Source: Thermoleophilaceae bacterium (GTDB lineage Bacteria > Actinomycetota > Thermoleophilia > Solirubrobacterales > Thermoleophilaceae). From it: DNA of 20,497 nucleotides. Position 1 is the stretch's first letter. Each line of letters opens with the position of its first letter. Below the pieces are notes generated by a model. It did not search any database. It was given only the letters and a program-made list of their open reading frames with translations, and was not told the origin of the DNA. The position numbers were made by a program, and so were the translations under genes. Positions 1 through 8,528 of the stretch are shown here, piece by piece. The stretch spans positions 1 to 20,497 of the forward strand of contig JACCYP010000341.1 of the NCBI GenBank assembly GCA_013696425.1, written 5' to 3'.

Positions 1-486
1 CGCCACGGGCCCCGCCGCAAGGCCGTGCCGGGCCGTGCGCCGCTCTTCATCGGGGACTCGACCGGCATCATCGCGGCCCCGAAGCTCGCGGGGATCGGTT
101 TCCGCTCGGACGCCAGGGGCTGTCGCCAGTACACCGAGGCGATCGGGATGGTCTCCCGCCTGCGCCGCGCCCACCGCCTCCCGCGCGTGGTGGTCGTGGC
201 ACTCGGCGTGAACGGCCCGATCCCGCCGGGAGCGATCGGGCGCACCGTGCGCGCCATGGGCTCCCGCGGCAAGCTCGTGCTAGTGACCCCACGCAGGCAG
301 GGCACGAGCCGGCGGCGGATGCTCGCGGCCGGCCGCCGCCTGTCCCGCCGCGTGAAGGTGTTCGACTGGGCCCGCTACAGCGCCGGGAAGCCCTGGTTCG
401 CGGGCGACGGCATACATGTCTCGCACTTCGGTGCAAAGAAGTACACGCGCTATTTGCGCCCCGCGCTGCAACTCGCCCGGCGCTGA
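1..486 (+). CDS. SGNH-hydrolase-like protein, 5' end outside window
   Basis: The reading frame is open from the first base to the TGA at 484-486. A GTG at 25 could start it, but the frame runs upstream off the window, so I treat the gene as 5'-partial; any signal peptide or membrane part would lie outside. Visible SGNH-type blocks are GDS near the N-terminus (codons around 52-60), an ALGVNG block resembling the GxN oxyanion motif, and a C-terminal DGIHVSHFGAKKY block matching the D-x-x-H catalytic pair. Such domains occur free or as the C-terminal domain of membrane acyltransferases and act on esters of polysaccharides or lipids. The substrate cannot be told. The gene converges with the HD protein 15 bp away. 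Confidence 0.6.
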   Translation, partial: RHGPRRKAVPGRAPLFIGDSTGIIAAPKLAGIGFRSDARGCRQYTEAIGMVSRLRRAHRLPRVVVVALGVNGPIPPGAIGRTVRAMGSRGKLVLVTPRRQGTSRRRMLAAGRRLSRRVKVFDWARYSAGKPWFAGDGIHVSHFGAKKYTRYLRPALQLARR

Positions 487-501
487 GACGGGCGCAGCGC
501 C

Positions 502-1350
502 TCAGCGTAAGCCGTGCTCGAGCGCGCCCTTGACACCCGCGTCGAGCGCGTTCAGCCGGTGGAGCGCGAGCGCCTCCGCCGAGCAGAAGCGGCCGTCTCC
601 GTGATGGGTGAGCACGCAGTGGCGCACCGCCAGCACGCGCTCTGAAGCGAGCCCGCGGGCGCGCTCGGCCACGAGCTGATCCCCGAGCGCCACGTGGCCG
701 AGCAGGCGCCCCTCGTCGCTGCGGCCGATCTCCGCCCCGAGATCCCACTCGCGCGTCTTGCCGGCGTCGTGCAGGATCGCCGCGCTCACGAGCACGTCGG
801 AGTCGAGGCGGGGGTGCAGGATGCAGGTCTCCTGCGCGAGCGTGGCCACCGCCACAGTGTGCTCGAGGAGGCCGCCGAGGTAGGCGTGGTGGCCATCGCG
901 CGTGCAGGGCGCCCGCCGGAAGGCGGCGCGGAAGACATCGTCGTCCAAGAACCGCGCAAGCAGCTGGGTGAGCGCCGGGTCGTGCACCTCGCGGGCCAGA
1001 TGCTCGAGGAAGCCGTCGAGCTCCTCGACGTCGCGGTAGGCCCTCGGCAGGAACTCCTCGGGCGCGGCGGCCTCGGTGTCGGCCCTGCGCACGGCGCTCA
1101 GCTCGAGTTGTAGCTCCTCGCGGAAGCGCCCGGTGCGACCGGCCACCCACACGAGGTCGCCGCGGTCGAACCCGCTTGCGAGGAGCTGGGCGTCGCGGAA
1201 TGCGCGCGCACGGATCGTGCCGCTTCGGTCGCGCAGCTCGAGCGCCAGGTAGGGGGTGCCCGTGCGGGCGGTGAGGAGGTCCTTGCGCGTGCAGGCGAAC
1301 ACGCCTTCGACGGGCTGACCCGCCTGCAGCTCTGCGATCGCGGATGACAC
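502..1350 (-). CDS. YhaM-like 3'-5' exoribonuclease (OB fold plus HD domain)
   Basis: Predicted 282 aa. I chose the GTG at 1350 because the protein then opens directly into an OB-type nucleic-acid-binding fold (about residues 1-90, with TPYLALELRDRSG); a longer frame would run into the divergent PAC2 gene. An HD phosphohydrolase domain follows, with HHAYLGGLLEHT, then AAILHDAGKTREW and a later LTHHGDG, giving the metal-binding His/Asp set. Order and spacing match B. subtilis YhaM (about 314 aa), a cytoplasmic 3'-to-5' exonuclease acting on RNA and some DNA; the role here is inferred from the family. The gene diverges from PAC2 with 54 bp between starts. A degenerate CAACAT hexamer lies 7 nt upstream of the GTG. 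The start is less certain than the function. Confidence 0.8.
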   Translation of the reverse strand: MSSAIAELQAGQPVEGVFACTRKDLLTARTGTPYLALELRDRSGTIRARAFRDAQLLASGFDRGDLVWVAGRTGRFREELQLELSAVRRADTEAAAPEEFLPRAYRDVEELDGFLEHLAREVHDPALTQLLARFLDDDVFRAAFRRAPCTRDGHHAYLGGLLEHTVAVATLAQETCILHPRLDSDVLVSAAILHDAGKTREWDLGAEIGRSDEGRLLGHVALGDQLVAERARGLASERVLAVRHCVLTHHGDGRFCSAEALALHRLNALDAGVKGALEHGLR

Positions 1351-1391
1351 CGGGTTGATGTTGGGTGCGCGGTCGGACGAACGCAGCGGTG

Positions 1392-1397
1392 TAACGT
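1392..1397 (+). promoter_or_regulatory. Putative leaderless -10 element of the PAC2 gene
   Basis: TAACGT fits the actinobacterial TANNNT -10 pattern and ends exactly 7 nt before the GTG at 1405, so transcription would start at or next to the start codon. No Shine-Dalgarno sequence is visible. Confidence 0.5.
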
Positions 1398-1404
1398 CAG
1401 GGCA

Positions 1405-2283
1405 GTGAGCGAAGTCGACTGGATCGCCCGGCCGCAGCTCCGTGATCCCATTCTCGTCTGCGCCTTCAGCGGATGGAACGACGCGGGGGAGGCCGCCTCT
1501 GCTGCGCTGACCTTCCTCCAGGAGAGCTTCGAGGCCGAGCCGGTCGCCTCGATCGGCTGCGAGGACTACTTCGACTTCACCGAGACGCGGCCGACGATCC
1601 GCCTCGAGGGGGGCGTCGCGCGCGTGATCGAGTGGCCCGAGACCACCTTCCACGCCGCCGTGATCGCGGGCGCAGAGCACGACCTCGTGCTCCTTCAGAG
1701 CCCCGAGCCGCAGCTGCGATGGCGCACCTTCTGCCGCACGGTGGTCGAGGTGGCCGAGGCGCTCGGGGTGAAGATGGTGGTCTCACTCGGGGCGCTGCTC
1801 GCCGACGTTCCACATTCGCGCGCGGTGTCGATCACGGGCCTTGCCTCCGACGAGTCGATCGTCGATCGGCTCGGCTTCGAGCACTCGAACTACGAGGGGC
1901 CGACCGGGATCGTCGGCGTCGTGCACGACGCGTGCGCCCGTGTGGGCATGCCGAGCGCCAGCCTGTGGGCCACGGTCCCCCACTACGTGGCCGCGGCGCC
2001 GAACCCCAAGGCGGCGCTCGCGCTCATACGCCGCTTCGAGGGTCTCGCCAGCGTGGTGGTCGAGGCCAGCGAGCTCGAGGACGCCGCCGAGCAGTACGAG
2101 CGGCAGGTGAGCGCCGCCGTGGCGAGCGACCCCGACGTGAAGGCATTCGTCGAGAAGCTCGAGGAATCGATCGACGCCGCCGGCGACGAAGTGCAGTTCC
2201 CGCCCGACATCCCCTCCGGCGATGCAATCGCGCGGGATTTCCAGACGTTCCTGCGCCAGACGGAGCCGGAGGACGATTCCTAG
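1405..2283 (+). CDS. PAC2 family protein
   Basis: 292 aa. The N-terminal block DPILVCAFSGWNDAGEAAS and the later VVSLGALLADVPHSR, SNYEGPTGI and LWATVPHYV are hallmarks of the actinobacterial PAC2 family. These proteins share a fold with eukaryotic proteasome assembly chaperone 2 and occur widely in actinobacteria; a precise function is not established. The C-terminal 80 residues are acidic and rich in Glu and Asp, probably helical. The GTG start is supported by the -10-like TAACGT 7 nt upstream. It converges with the helicase gene, leaving 24 bp and no obvious terminator. Confidence 0.88.
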   Translation: MSEVDWIARPQLRDPILVCAFSGWNDAGEAASAALTFLQESFEAEPVASIGCEDYFDFTETRPTIRLEGGVARVIEWPETTFHAAVIAGAEHDLVLLQSPEPQLRWRTFCRTVVEVAEALGVKMVVSLGALLADVPHSRAVSITGLASDESIVDRLGFEHSNYEGPTGIVGVVHDACARVGMPSASLWATVPHYVAAAPNPKAALALIRRFEGLASVVVEASELEDAAEQYERQVSAAVASDPDVKAFVEKLEESIDAAGDEVQFPPDIPSGDAIARDFQTFLRQTEPEDDS

Positions 2284-2307
2284 AGAGAGGGGCGTCCGCG
2301 CGATCGC

Positions 2308-5300
2308 TCACTTCTCCGCGGCCGGGCAGATGATCCGGTAGTCGCAGAAGGGGCAGATCTCAGGCGACGGGGTCGGCTCGAAGTCCTGGGCGAGGATGCC
2401 GTCGGCGATCTCCGCCACGCTCGCGCGCACGCGATCGAGCTGCTCGGGGGAGTGCTCCACGGGCACCTTTTCGTTGTCGAGCACGTAGTAGTAGCTCTGC
2501 GCGGCGGTCTCGAGCTCCCACGACTCGCGCGCGCCCATCTGGTAGATCGAGAGCTGCAGGTCCTCGCCCAGCTCCGCGGCGCTCTTCGGCTTGCCCGTCT
2601 TGTAGTCGATCAGCTCGTAGGAGCCGTCGGGGTGGCGGTCGACCCGATCCACGCGCCCGCGCAGCAGATGCGGGCCGATCTTGAACGAGAACGAGCGCTC
2701 GGACCACGCGACCTCCGACCGGCGGTCGCGATCGGCCTCCCAGTAGCGGGTGAGCGCACTCACGGCCTTCTCGCGGAACTGCAGGTCGTCGTTCGCATCG
2801 CCGAACCCCGCCCGCCGCCAGGAGACCTCGAACAGGTCCATCAGATGCTCGAGCGCGCCGCCACCCTGGCCGTGGAAGCGCTCGAGCACCTGGTGCACGA
2901 CGATGCCGAAGCGCTGGTTGATCGTCGGCTCCTGCGGGATCCGGAACACGCGCGCGAACTTGTACTTGAGCGGGCAGATCCGGTAGGTCTCGATGTCGGA
3001 GGCCGAGAGCATCAGCCCGTCGCCGCGGCGCGGGATGAACGCCTCGAGCGACTGCCACTCGCCCGCGATCGCCTCGTCGCGGCGGCGCTCGTCGCGCTCT
3101 GAGTCGAGCAGGTACTCGTCGAGCGCGGACTGCGTGTAGAGCTCGCGCTGCTCCGAGGTGGCGATCTGGCCAAGCAGGTCGTTCACGTCGGCGAGCGCCT
3201 CGGATACGGGCTGGCCCGCCTTCTGGCGCTCGATCAGCGCCGCGAGCTTCAGGAGCTCCAGGTGGCGCACCACCGCCTGGTTGGCGTCGAGGTAGGTGTC
3301 GAGGCGCATCTCCGCGAGGCTCCCGCCCACGCGCGAGACCGAGTCGAGCAGCTCGTCGCGCATCATCCGGAAGGTCGAGTGGAGCCCTTCCGCGGGTCCG
3401 AAGAGCTCCTCCTCGAGCACCTCCTCGTCCGCTCCGAGGGCGGCGCGGGCCTCCTCGTAGAAGGCCGAGGGGCGGGGCAGCTCCCCGGCCTCGAACCACG
3501 CGAGGTGCATGCTCGCCCGGGCGCGGGTCATCGCCACGTGCACGAGGCGACGCATCTCGGCCTCGTGCACCGAGCCCTCATCGGCGGGCAGAGCCTCCTT
3601 GAACAGGGCGTCGGGCACGCCGTCGCCGCCGCGGGGGCGCGGGCCCGGCATCCGGGGGCTCGAGAGCCCGAGCACGAAGACGTGGTCCCATTCAAGGCCC
3701 TTTGCCGCGTGCATCGCGAGCACCTGCACCGCCGGGGCCCCGGCCGGTGCGGTGGCCTCCTCCTCGCGCAGTCCGGCCTCGGCCACCGCTGAGATGTAGC
3801 GGCTGAAGTCACGCGCGGTGGCATGCGGCTCGCGGCGGACGTAGGTCCCCGCGAGCTCCCCGAGCTTCGCGATGTTCACCAGCCGCTCGAGCGTGTCGGC
3901 CTGGGCCGCGAAGATCGTCGCGCGTCGCAGCCCGAGGCGCTCGATCAGCCGGTTCACGAACTGGTCGGGCCGCATCTCCTCGAACGCCGCCGAAGCGCCG
4001 CGGTAGAGGCGCAGGAAGGCCTGCGCGCGGTCGCGCCCCTCGGGGGAGAGCTGCGGTCCTTCGAGTGCGACGGCGATGCCGGCCACCATGTCGAGCTTTC
4101 GCCGGCGCGCGAGCTGGGTGAGCCGCGCCACGTCCACCGAGCCGAGCTCGATCGGCGGGCGCGAGAGCGCGCGCACAACCGCGCGGGCGTCGGCGGGGTC
4201 GGCCAGCAGCCGCAGCCAGGCGAGCACGTCGCGCACCTCGGCGCGCTGGAAGTAGGCGGCCGCCCCGGTGAGGCGGAACGCGACGTTGCGCTCCTCGAGC
4301 GCCGCCGCCACCACCTCGCCCTCGCCCTTCACCGAGCGCACGAGCACCGCGACCTCGTCCGCGCGCACGCCCTTCTGGGTCACCAGCCGCTCGGCCTCCG
4401 AGGCCACTGCCTGCGCCTGCGCTCGCTCGCTGCGCGCGCGCCAGAAGCGCACTTCGCCCCGTCCACTGCCGCGGAGCTTCCTCGCCTGCCGGCCCTCGAC
4501 CGGCTCGACCACGGCGCGGGCGGCCTTCAGCATCTTCGCGGGCGAGCGGAAGCCCTCCTCGAGACGCACCACGGCGCCGCGGCCGTGCTCGCTCTCGAAG
4601 TCGGCCAGGTTCTTCGCTGCCGCTCCGCGGAAGCGATGGATGGCCTCGTCATCGTCGCCGGCCGCCCACAGATTGCCGGTGTCCTGGGTGAGCAGCTTGA
4701 GCAGCGCGCCCTGCGCGAAGTTCAGCTCCTGGAACTCGTCCACGAGCACGTGCCGGTAGCGGTCGGCCACGCGCTCGCGCACGTGCGGGCGCTCGTGGAG
4801 GAGGCGGAAGGAGTGAACGATCAGGTCGCCGAAGTCGAGCGCTCCGCGCGATGCGAGCAGCCGGTCGTGGTCCTCCCACACCCGCGCGAACTCCCGCTCG
4901 CGCGCGGCATGGGCGCGGGCGGCATCCCCGTCCGCGCGGGCGGCTAGCCCATGCGCCCATGCGCTCAGGTCGCCGGCGCTCACCATCTCGTCCTTCAGCC
5001 GGTCGATCCGCGCGACGAAGCTCGCCAGCAGCGGTACGGGGTTGCCGCGAATCTCGTGGTGGCGCAGCGTGAGCTCGTCGATCGAGTCGAGCAGCAGCGC
5101 CAGCCGGTCGGCTTGGGAGACCGGCGCGAAGTACGGGTCGAGGCCGGCCTCGATCGCCTCCTCGCGCAGCAGGCCGGCGCAGAACGAGCCGATGGTGGCC
5201 ACGGCGAGCTCCTCGTAGGGAGAGTCAATCGCGGTCTCGAGGCGCTCGCGCAGCTCGCTGGCGGCGTCGGCTGAGAACGTGAGCGCGAGGATCGCGTCGG

Positions 5301-5451
5301 GGCCCGTGCCCTGCTCGACGAGCCACGCGAACCGGCGCGCGAGAGCGTGTGTCTTGCCGGTGCCCGCACCACCTACCACCAGGAGCGGACCGCCCTCGTG
5401 GGCGACGGCCTCTGCCTGGGCAGGGTTCAGGCCGTCGAGAGGTTCGAGCAT
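2308..5451 (-). CDS. UvrD/AdnAB-type helicase with C-terminal Fe-S PD-(D/E)XK nuclease
   Basis: 1047 aa from the ATG at 5451; longer starts would overlap the divergent gene and precede the Q motif (NPAQAEAV, residues 9-16). Superfamily-1 helicase motifs follow in order: Walker A GGAGTGKT (27-34), motif II DEFQE near 237, motif III GDDDEAIHRFRGA, motif V MHAAKGLEWDHVF, and motif VI VAMTRAR. The C-terminal third is a RecB-like nuclease with LIDYKTGK near 945-952. Four cysteines, C-PLKYKF near 824 and CPFCDYRIIC near 1033-1042, match the 4Fe-4S arrangement of AddB/AdnA/AdnB nucleases. The family resects double-strand breaks or processes replication intermediates in the cytoplasm. Motif III has DDDE where UvrD usually has DxDQ. 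Mycobacterial AdnA and AdnB are encoded side by side; no partner is visible here, though one may lie elsewhere. Confidence 0.9.
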   Translation of the reverse strand: MLEPLDGLNPAQAEAVAHEGGPLLVVGGAGTGKTHALARRFAWLVEQGTGPDAILALTFSADAASELRERLETAIDSPYEELAVATIGSFCAGLLREEAIEAGLDPYFAPVSQADRLALLLDSIDELTLRHHEIRGNPVPLLASFVARIDRLKDEMVSAGDLSAWAHGLAARADGDAARAHAAREREFARVWEDHDRLLASRGALDFGDLIVHSFRLLHERPHVRERVADRYRHVLVDEFQELNFAQGALLKLLTQDTGNLWAAGDDDEAIHRFRGAAAKNLADFESEHGRGAVVRLEEGFRSPAKMLKAARAVVEPVEGRQARKLRGSGRGEVRFWRARSERAQAQAVASEAERLVTQKGVRADEVAVLVRSVKGEGEVVAAALEERNVAFRLTGAAAYFQRAEVRDVLAWLRLLADPADARAVVRALSRPPIELGSVDVARLTQLARRRKLDMVAGIAVALEGPQLSPEGRDRAQAFLRLYRGASAAFEEMRPDQFVNRLIERLGLRRATIFAAQADTLERLVNIAKLGELAGTYVRREPHATARDFSRYISAVAEAGLREEEATAPAGAPAVQVLAMHAAKGLEWDHVFVLGLSSPRMPGPRPRGGDGVPDALFKEALPADEGSVHEAEMRRLVHVAMTRARASMHLAWFEAGELPRPSAFYEEARAALGADEEVLEEELFGPAEGLHSTFRMMRDELLDSVSRVGGSLAEMRLDTYLDANQAVVRHLELLKLAALIERQKAGQPVSEALADVNDLLGQIATSEQRELYTQSALDEYLLDSERDERRRDEAIAGEWQSLEAFIPRRGDGLMLSASDIETYRICPLKYKFARVFRIPQEPTINQRFGIVVHQVLERFHGQGGGALEHLMDLFEVSWRRAGFGDANDDLQFREKAVSALTRYWEADRDRRSEVAWSERSFSFKIGPHLLRGRVDRVDRHPDGSYELIDYKTGKPKSAAELGEDLQLSIYQMGARESWELETAAQSYYYVLDNEKVPVEHSPEQLDRVRASVAEIADGILAQDFEPTPSPEICPFCDYRIICPAAEK

Positions 5452-5458
5452 CCGGCCG

Positions 5459-5464
5459 TAGGAT
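5459..5464 (+). promoter_or_regulatory. Putative -10 element of the phosphatase operon
   Basis: TAGGAT fits TANNNT and ends 9 nt before the ATG at 5474. It shares five bases with the opposing TATCCT proposed for the helicase, so the two divergent promoters would overlap. Confidence 0.4.
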
Positions 5465-5465
5465 A
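5460..5465 (-). promoter_or_regulatory. Putative leaderless -10 element of the helicase gene
   Basis: On the minus strand TATCCT ends 8 nt before the ATG at 5451. No Shine-Dalgarno sequence is present, which agrees with a leaderless mRNA. Confidence 0.4.
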
Positions 5466-5473
5466 CGCCGCCA

Positions 5474-6283
5474 ATGGCCCCCGATCCCGACTGGCTGGAG
5501 CTCTGCCGCAGCGCGGTCGGGAAGGTCAGGGCCATGGTGGCCCAACGCAGCTCCGAGGAGCTGCGCGACTACACCGGCGACCGCGGCGAGGGCGGCGACA
5601 TGACCCTCGAGATCGACGCCGGCGCCGAGCGGATCGTGCTGGCCGAACTCGAGGCCACCGGCGTCGGGCTCACGGTGATCTCCGAGGAGGTCGGCCAACT
5701 CGACTACGCGGGTGGGGGCACGCGCGTAGTGATCGACCCGATCGACGGGTCGCTGAACGCCAAGCGCCGCATACACGGGGCGAGCCTGTCGATCGCCGTG
5801 GCGGAGGGCCCGGCGATGGCCGACGTCGTGTTCGGCTACGTGGCCGAGCTCGGGGACGGCGGGCGCGAGTGGTGCGCCCGCCGCGGCGAGGGCGCGTGGG
5901 AGGGCGATGCCCGCCTCGGCACGTTGTCGGACGGGGAGATCGAGGTGCTTGGCATCGAGTCAGCCGACCCGCGCATCGTCGCGGCCGCCACCGAGCTGCT
6001 CAAGGAGGGCGGCATCCACCGCCTGCGGATCATCGGGGCGATCGCCACCACGCTGTGCCAGGTCGCCTCGGGACGCTTCGACGCCATGGCCAGCCTGTGG
6101 CCCTGCCGCTCGGTGGACGCCGCGGCCGCTCAGCTGATCGTGCGCGAGGCGGGCGGGGCCGTGGTGCTCCCGGACACCGCCGACGAGCAGCTCGGGGCCG
6201 ACCTCGGGCTCGACATGCGCTCGCGCGTGATGGCCGCCCGTGGGCCCGAGGCGCTCGCGAAGCTCCACGGGATGCTCGGCTGA
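5474..6283 (+). CDS. Inositol monophosphatase/FBPase-family phosphatase
   Basis: 269 aa. Metal-binding motifs of the lithium-sensitive phosphatase superfamily are present: ISEE (69-72, the GEE-like motif) and IDPIDGSLN (87-95, the DPIDGT-N motif). The C-terminal CRSVDAAAAQLIVREAGGAV supplies the late Asp and the EAGG turn. Enzymes of this family remove phosphate from inositol-1-phosphate, fructose-1,6-bisphosphate or PAP with two or three Mg ions; this protein is nearer to the archaeal dual IMPase/FBPase style in length, and the substrate cannot be fixed from sequence. The TGA overlaps the next ATG (ATGA at 6281-6285 region), so it is translationally coupled to the serine hydrolase. Confidence 0.85.
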   Translation: MAPDPDWLELCRSAVGKVRAMVAQRSSEELRDYTGDRGEGGDMTLEIDAGAERIVLAELEATGVGLTVISEEVGQLDYAGGGTRVVIDPIDGSLNAKRRIHGASLSIAVAEGPAMADVVFGYVAELGDGGREWCARRGEGAWEGDARLGTLSDGEIEVLGIESADPRIVAAATELLKEGGIHRLRIIGAIATTLCQVASGRFDAMASLWPCRSVDAAAAQLIVREAGGAVVLPDTADEQLGADLGLDMRSRVMAARGPEALAKLHGMLG

Positions 6284-7476
6284 TGTACGGCCAGTCCGGC
6301 ACGGTCGCCGCGGGCTTCGAGCCGCTCGCGCGCCAGTTCGCGAAGACGATCTCCGCCGCCCCCGGCGGCGGGGCGCTCGTGGTCCGGCGCCGCGGCGAGA
6401 CCCTCGTCGACATCCACCAGGGCTACGCCGATCCCTACGGCCACGTGCCGTGGACGCGCAGCACGCTCGCGATCTCGTTCTCGACCTCGAAGGGCATTGC
6501 ATCTACGGTCGCGCACCGGATCGCCGAGCGCGGCGAGCTCGACTACGACGAGCCGGTGGCCACCTACTGGCCGGAGTTCGCCGCCGGCGGGAAGGCCCGG
6601 ATCACGGTCCGCCAGCTCATGAGCCACCGCGCGGGGCTCTGGAGCGTGCAGGCCGTGGCGAGCAAGGCGCGCGACCTGCTCGACCACCTCGCGATGGAGG
6701 AGAAGCTCGCCGCCTCGCGCCCGATGCGCGTGGACCACCCGAACTACCACGCGATCACCTACGGCTGGCTGATCGCAGGGCTGCTGCGCCGGGTCACCGG
6801 CCGGGGCCTCAACGACCTCGTCCAGGCCGAGCTCGCGGAGCCGCTCGGCACCGACGGCCTGTTCATCGGCCGCCCCGCCGATCGCGACGAGGACCTCGCG
6901 GAGCTGCTCGACCCCGGCCTGCGGCTGATGCGGGTGGGGCGCCGGCTCTCGCCGGTGCTCAGCCGCCTCCCGTTCACGCGCGCGTTCTCACAGGCGTTCG
7001 ACGTCCAGGGCTTCCATCACCTGTTCACCGGCCGCGACGCGCCCGTGTGGGAGACGGAGATGCCGGCGGTGAACGGCGCCTTCACCGCCGACGCCCTCGC
7101 GCGCCTCTACGGAGTCCTCGCAAACGGGGGCGAGGACGGCGGCGTGCGGCTGCTCTCGCGGGAGCGCGTGGACACCCTCGGCCGAGTCCAGACGCGTGAG
7201 CTCGACGGCGTGCTCGGCATCCGCATGCGCTGGCGCCTCGGCTACCACCAGGCGCTCGGCATCGGGCGCGAGGCCCCGCGCGCGTTCGGCCACTACGGCT
7301 ACGGCGGCTCGGGCGCCTGGGCCGACCCGGGCTCGGGCATCTCGCTCGGCTTCGTGACGAACACGATGGGCAGGGCCACCACCCCGGTGGCCGACTGGCG
7401 GCTGTTCCGCCTCAGCGGCCTCGCCCGCAAATGCGCGCGCGTCCGACCCGTGAGCCCCGGGTACCGTTCCGCTTGA
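6283..7476 (+). CDS. EstB-like serine hydrolase (beta-lactamase/family VIII esterase fold)
   Basis: 397 aa. The start was set at the ATG overlapping the stop of the phosphatase gene, although the frame is open much further upstream. The nucleophile motif is S67-T-S-K70 within SFSTSKG. The catalytic tyrosine is probably Y155 in NYHAITYGW, a pattern shared with EstB/LipE-type esterases, and a C-terminal HYGYGGSGAWADP block corresponds to the third active-site segment. No signal peptide is seen, so a cytoplasmic esterase or lipase-like enzyme is more likely than a periplasmic beta-lactamase. Its stop overlaps the next start as TGATG (7474-7478). Substrate unknown. Confidence 0.85.
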   Translation: MYGQSGTVAAGFEPLARQFAKTISAAPGGGALVVRRRGETLVDIHQGYADPYGHVPWTRSTLAISFSTSKGIASTVAHRIAERGELDYDEPVATYWPEFAAGGKARITVRQLMSHRAGLWSVQAVASKARDLLDHLAMEEKLAASRPMRVDHPNYHAITYGWLIAGLLRRVTGRGLNDLVQAELAEPLGTDGLFIGRPADRDEDLAELLDPGLRLMRVGRRLSPVLSRLPFTRAFSQAFDVQGFHHLFTGRDAPVWETEMPAVNGAFTADALARLYGVLANGGEDGGVRLLSRERVDTLGRVQTRELDGVLGIRMRWRLGYHQALGIGREAPRAFGHYGYGGSGAWADPGSGISLGFVTNTMGRATTPVADWRLFRLSGLARKCARVRPVSPGYRSA

Positions 7477-8528
7477 TGGTCGATTGGTCCCTAGCCCGCC
7501 AGATCTCGCGCTTCGCGGCGGGCTCTGAGGACGCGCCTTCCCTCGGCGTCGATCTGCAGGCCCTCGCCCACGCGGCTGAGGGCCAGGTGGCGGGCTACAC
7601 GGGCCTCGAGCTGAGCGCTCCCGCGCCGCCGGTCGAGGAGCTCGACCGCGCGGCCTGGGCGGAGGTAAACCTCGGCACGCTCGCCGGCTTCCTCGATCCC
7701 GTCGGGGAGCGGCTGGGCGTGAGGATGGACTTCGCGGGGCCGCTGTCGGGTGCCCTGCGGGCGGCGGGGAGCGCCACGCTCGCAGCCGAGGCGGGGCTGG
7801 TTGTCGGCTACATGTCCCAGCGCGTGCTCGGCCAGTTCGAGTTGTCGCTGATCCAGCAGGACGCTCCGCCGCGCCTGCTCTTCGTGACCCCGAACCTCGA
7901 CCGCACGCTGCGCGAGCACGCCGAGATCGACCGCGAGTCGTTCATCGGCTGGGTGGTGCTCCACGAGATGACCCACGTGCTGCAGTTCGGCGGCGTGCCG
8001 TGGCTGCGCGCGCACATGGGCGGCCTGCTCGAGGAGTACCTGAAGACGGTCGAGGTGAAGATCGAGCGCGGCCAGGCCGGCGGCCTGCCGTCGATGCCCG
8101 ACCCTTCCCGGATAGTCGAGGCGTTCCGCGAGGGCGGGCTCGTAGCGCTCGTCCACAGTCGCGAGCAGCGCAGCATCATGAACCGCATGCAGGCGGCGAT
8201 GGCCGTGATTGAGGGCTATTCCGAGCATGTGATGGACGTGGTCGGCGAGCAGGTGCTGCCGCAGTACGGCGGGCTGCGCGACACGATGACCCGCCGCCGC
8301 GCCAGCCGCTCCGCGCCGGAGAAGATCCTCATGCGCCTGCTCGGCTTCGACATGAAGATGCGCCAGTACGAGCAGGGGAAGGCCTTCTGCGACGCTGTCG
8401 TGGAGCGCCACGGCCTCGCCCGCCTGAACCGGGTCTGGGACGGCCCTGAGTGCCTTCCGCGCATCTCGGAACTGGACGCACCGGACGCCTGGGCGGCCCG
8501 GGTGGCGCCCCAGCAGGCCGCGGCCTAG
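7476..8528 (+). CDS. DUF2342 zinc-dependent metalloprotease-like protein
   Basis: 350 aa from the ATG at 7476, which overlaps the previous stop; an earlier start lies inside the upstream gene. The zincin motif HEMTH is at residues 163-167 in VVLHEMTHVLQF, and a downstream EGYSEHVMDVV (from E246) probably supplies the third metal ligand. Length, DFAGPLSG and the LGFDMKMRQYEQGKAFCD block match the actinobacterial DUF2342 family, annotated as zinc-dependent metalloprotease or coenzyme F420 biosynthesis-associated protein. Proteolysis is predicted from the motif. The family's link with F420 is by gene association, and no F420 gene is visible here. It is the last gene of a three-gene coupled operon. 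The frame continues after the TAG into an unrelated fragment. Confidence 0.85.
   Translation: MVDWSLARQISRFAAGSEDAPSLGVDLQALAHAAEGQVAGYTGLELSAPAPPVEELDRAAWAEVNLGTLAGFLDPVGERLGVRMDFAGPLSGALRAAGSATLAAEAGLVVGYMSQRVLGQFELSLIQQDAPPRLLFVTPNLDRTLREHAEIDRESFIGWVVLHEMTHVLQFGGVPWLRAHMGGLLEEYLKTVEVKIERGQAGGLPSMPDPSRIVEAFREGGLVALVHSREQRSIMNRMQAAMAVIEGYSEHVMDVVGEQVLPQYGGLRDTMTRRRASRSAPEKILMRLLGFDMKMRQYEQGKAFCDAVVERHGLARLNRVWDGPECLPRISELDAPDAWAARVAPQQAAA

Noticed and set aside
3823..4947. 374-codon plus-strand frame inside the helicase gene
   Set aside because: Shadow of the helicase; composition is His/Arg/Leu-rich with no motif, while the minus-strand frame has all helicase motifs.
5347..6282. Long in-frame extension upstream of the serine hydrolase
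   Set aside because: It is Arg/Gly-rich shadow sequence of the phosphatase gene in another frame. The real start is the ATG overlapping the phosphatase stop.
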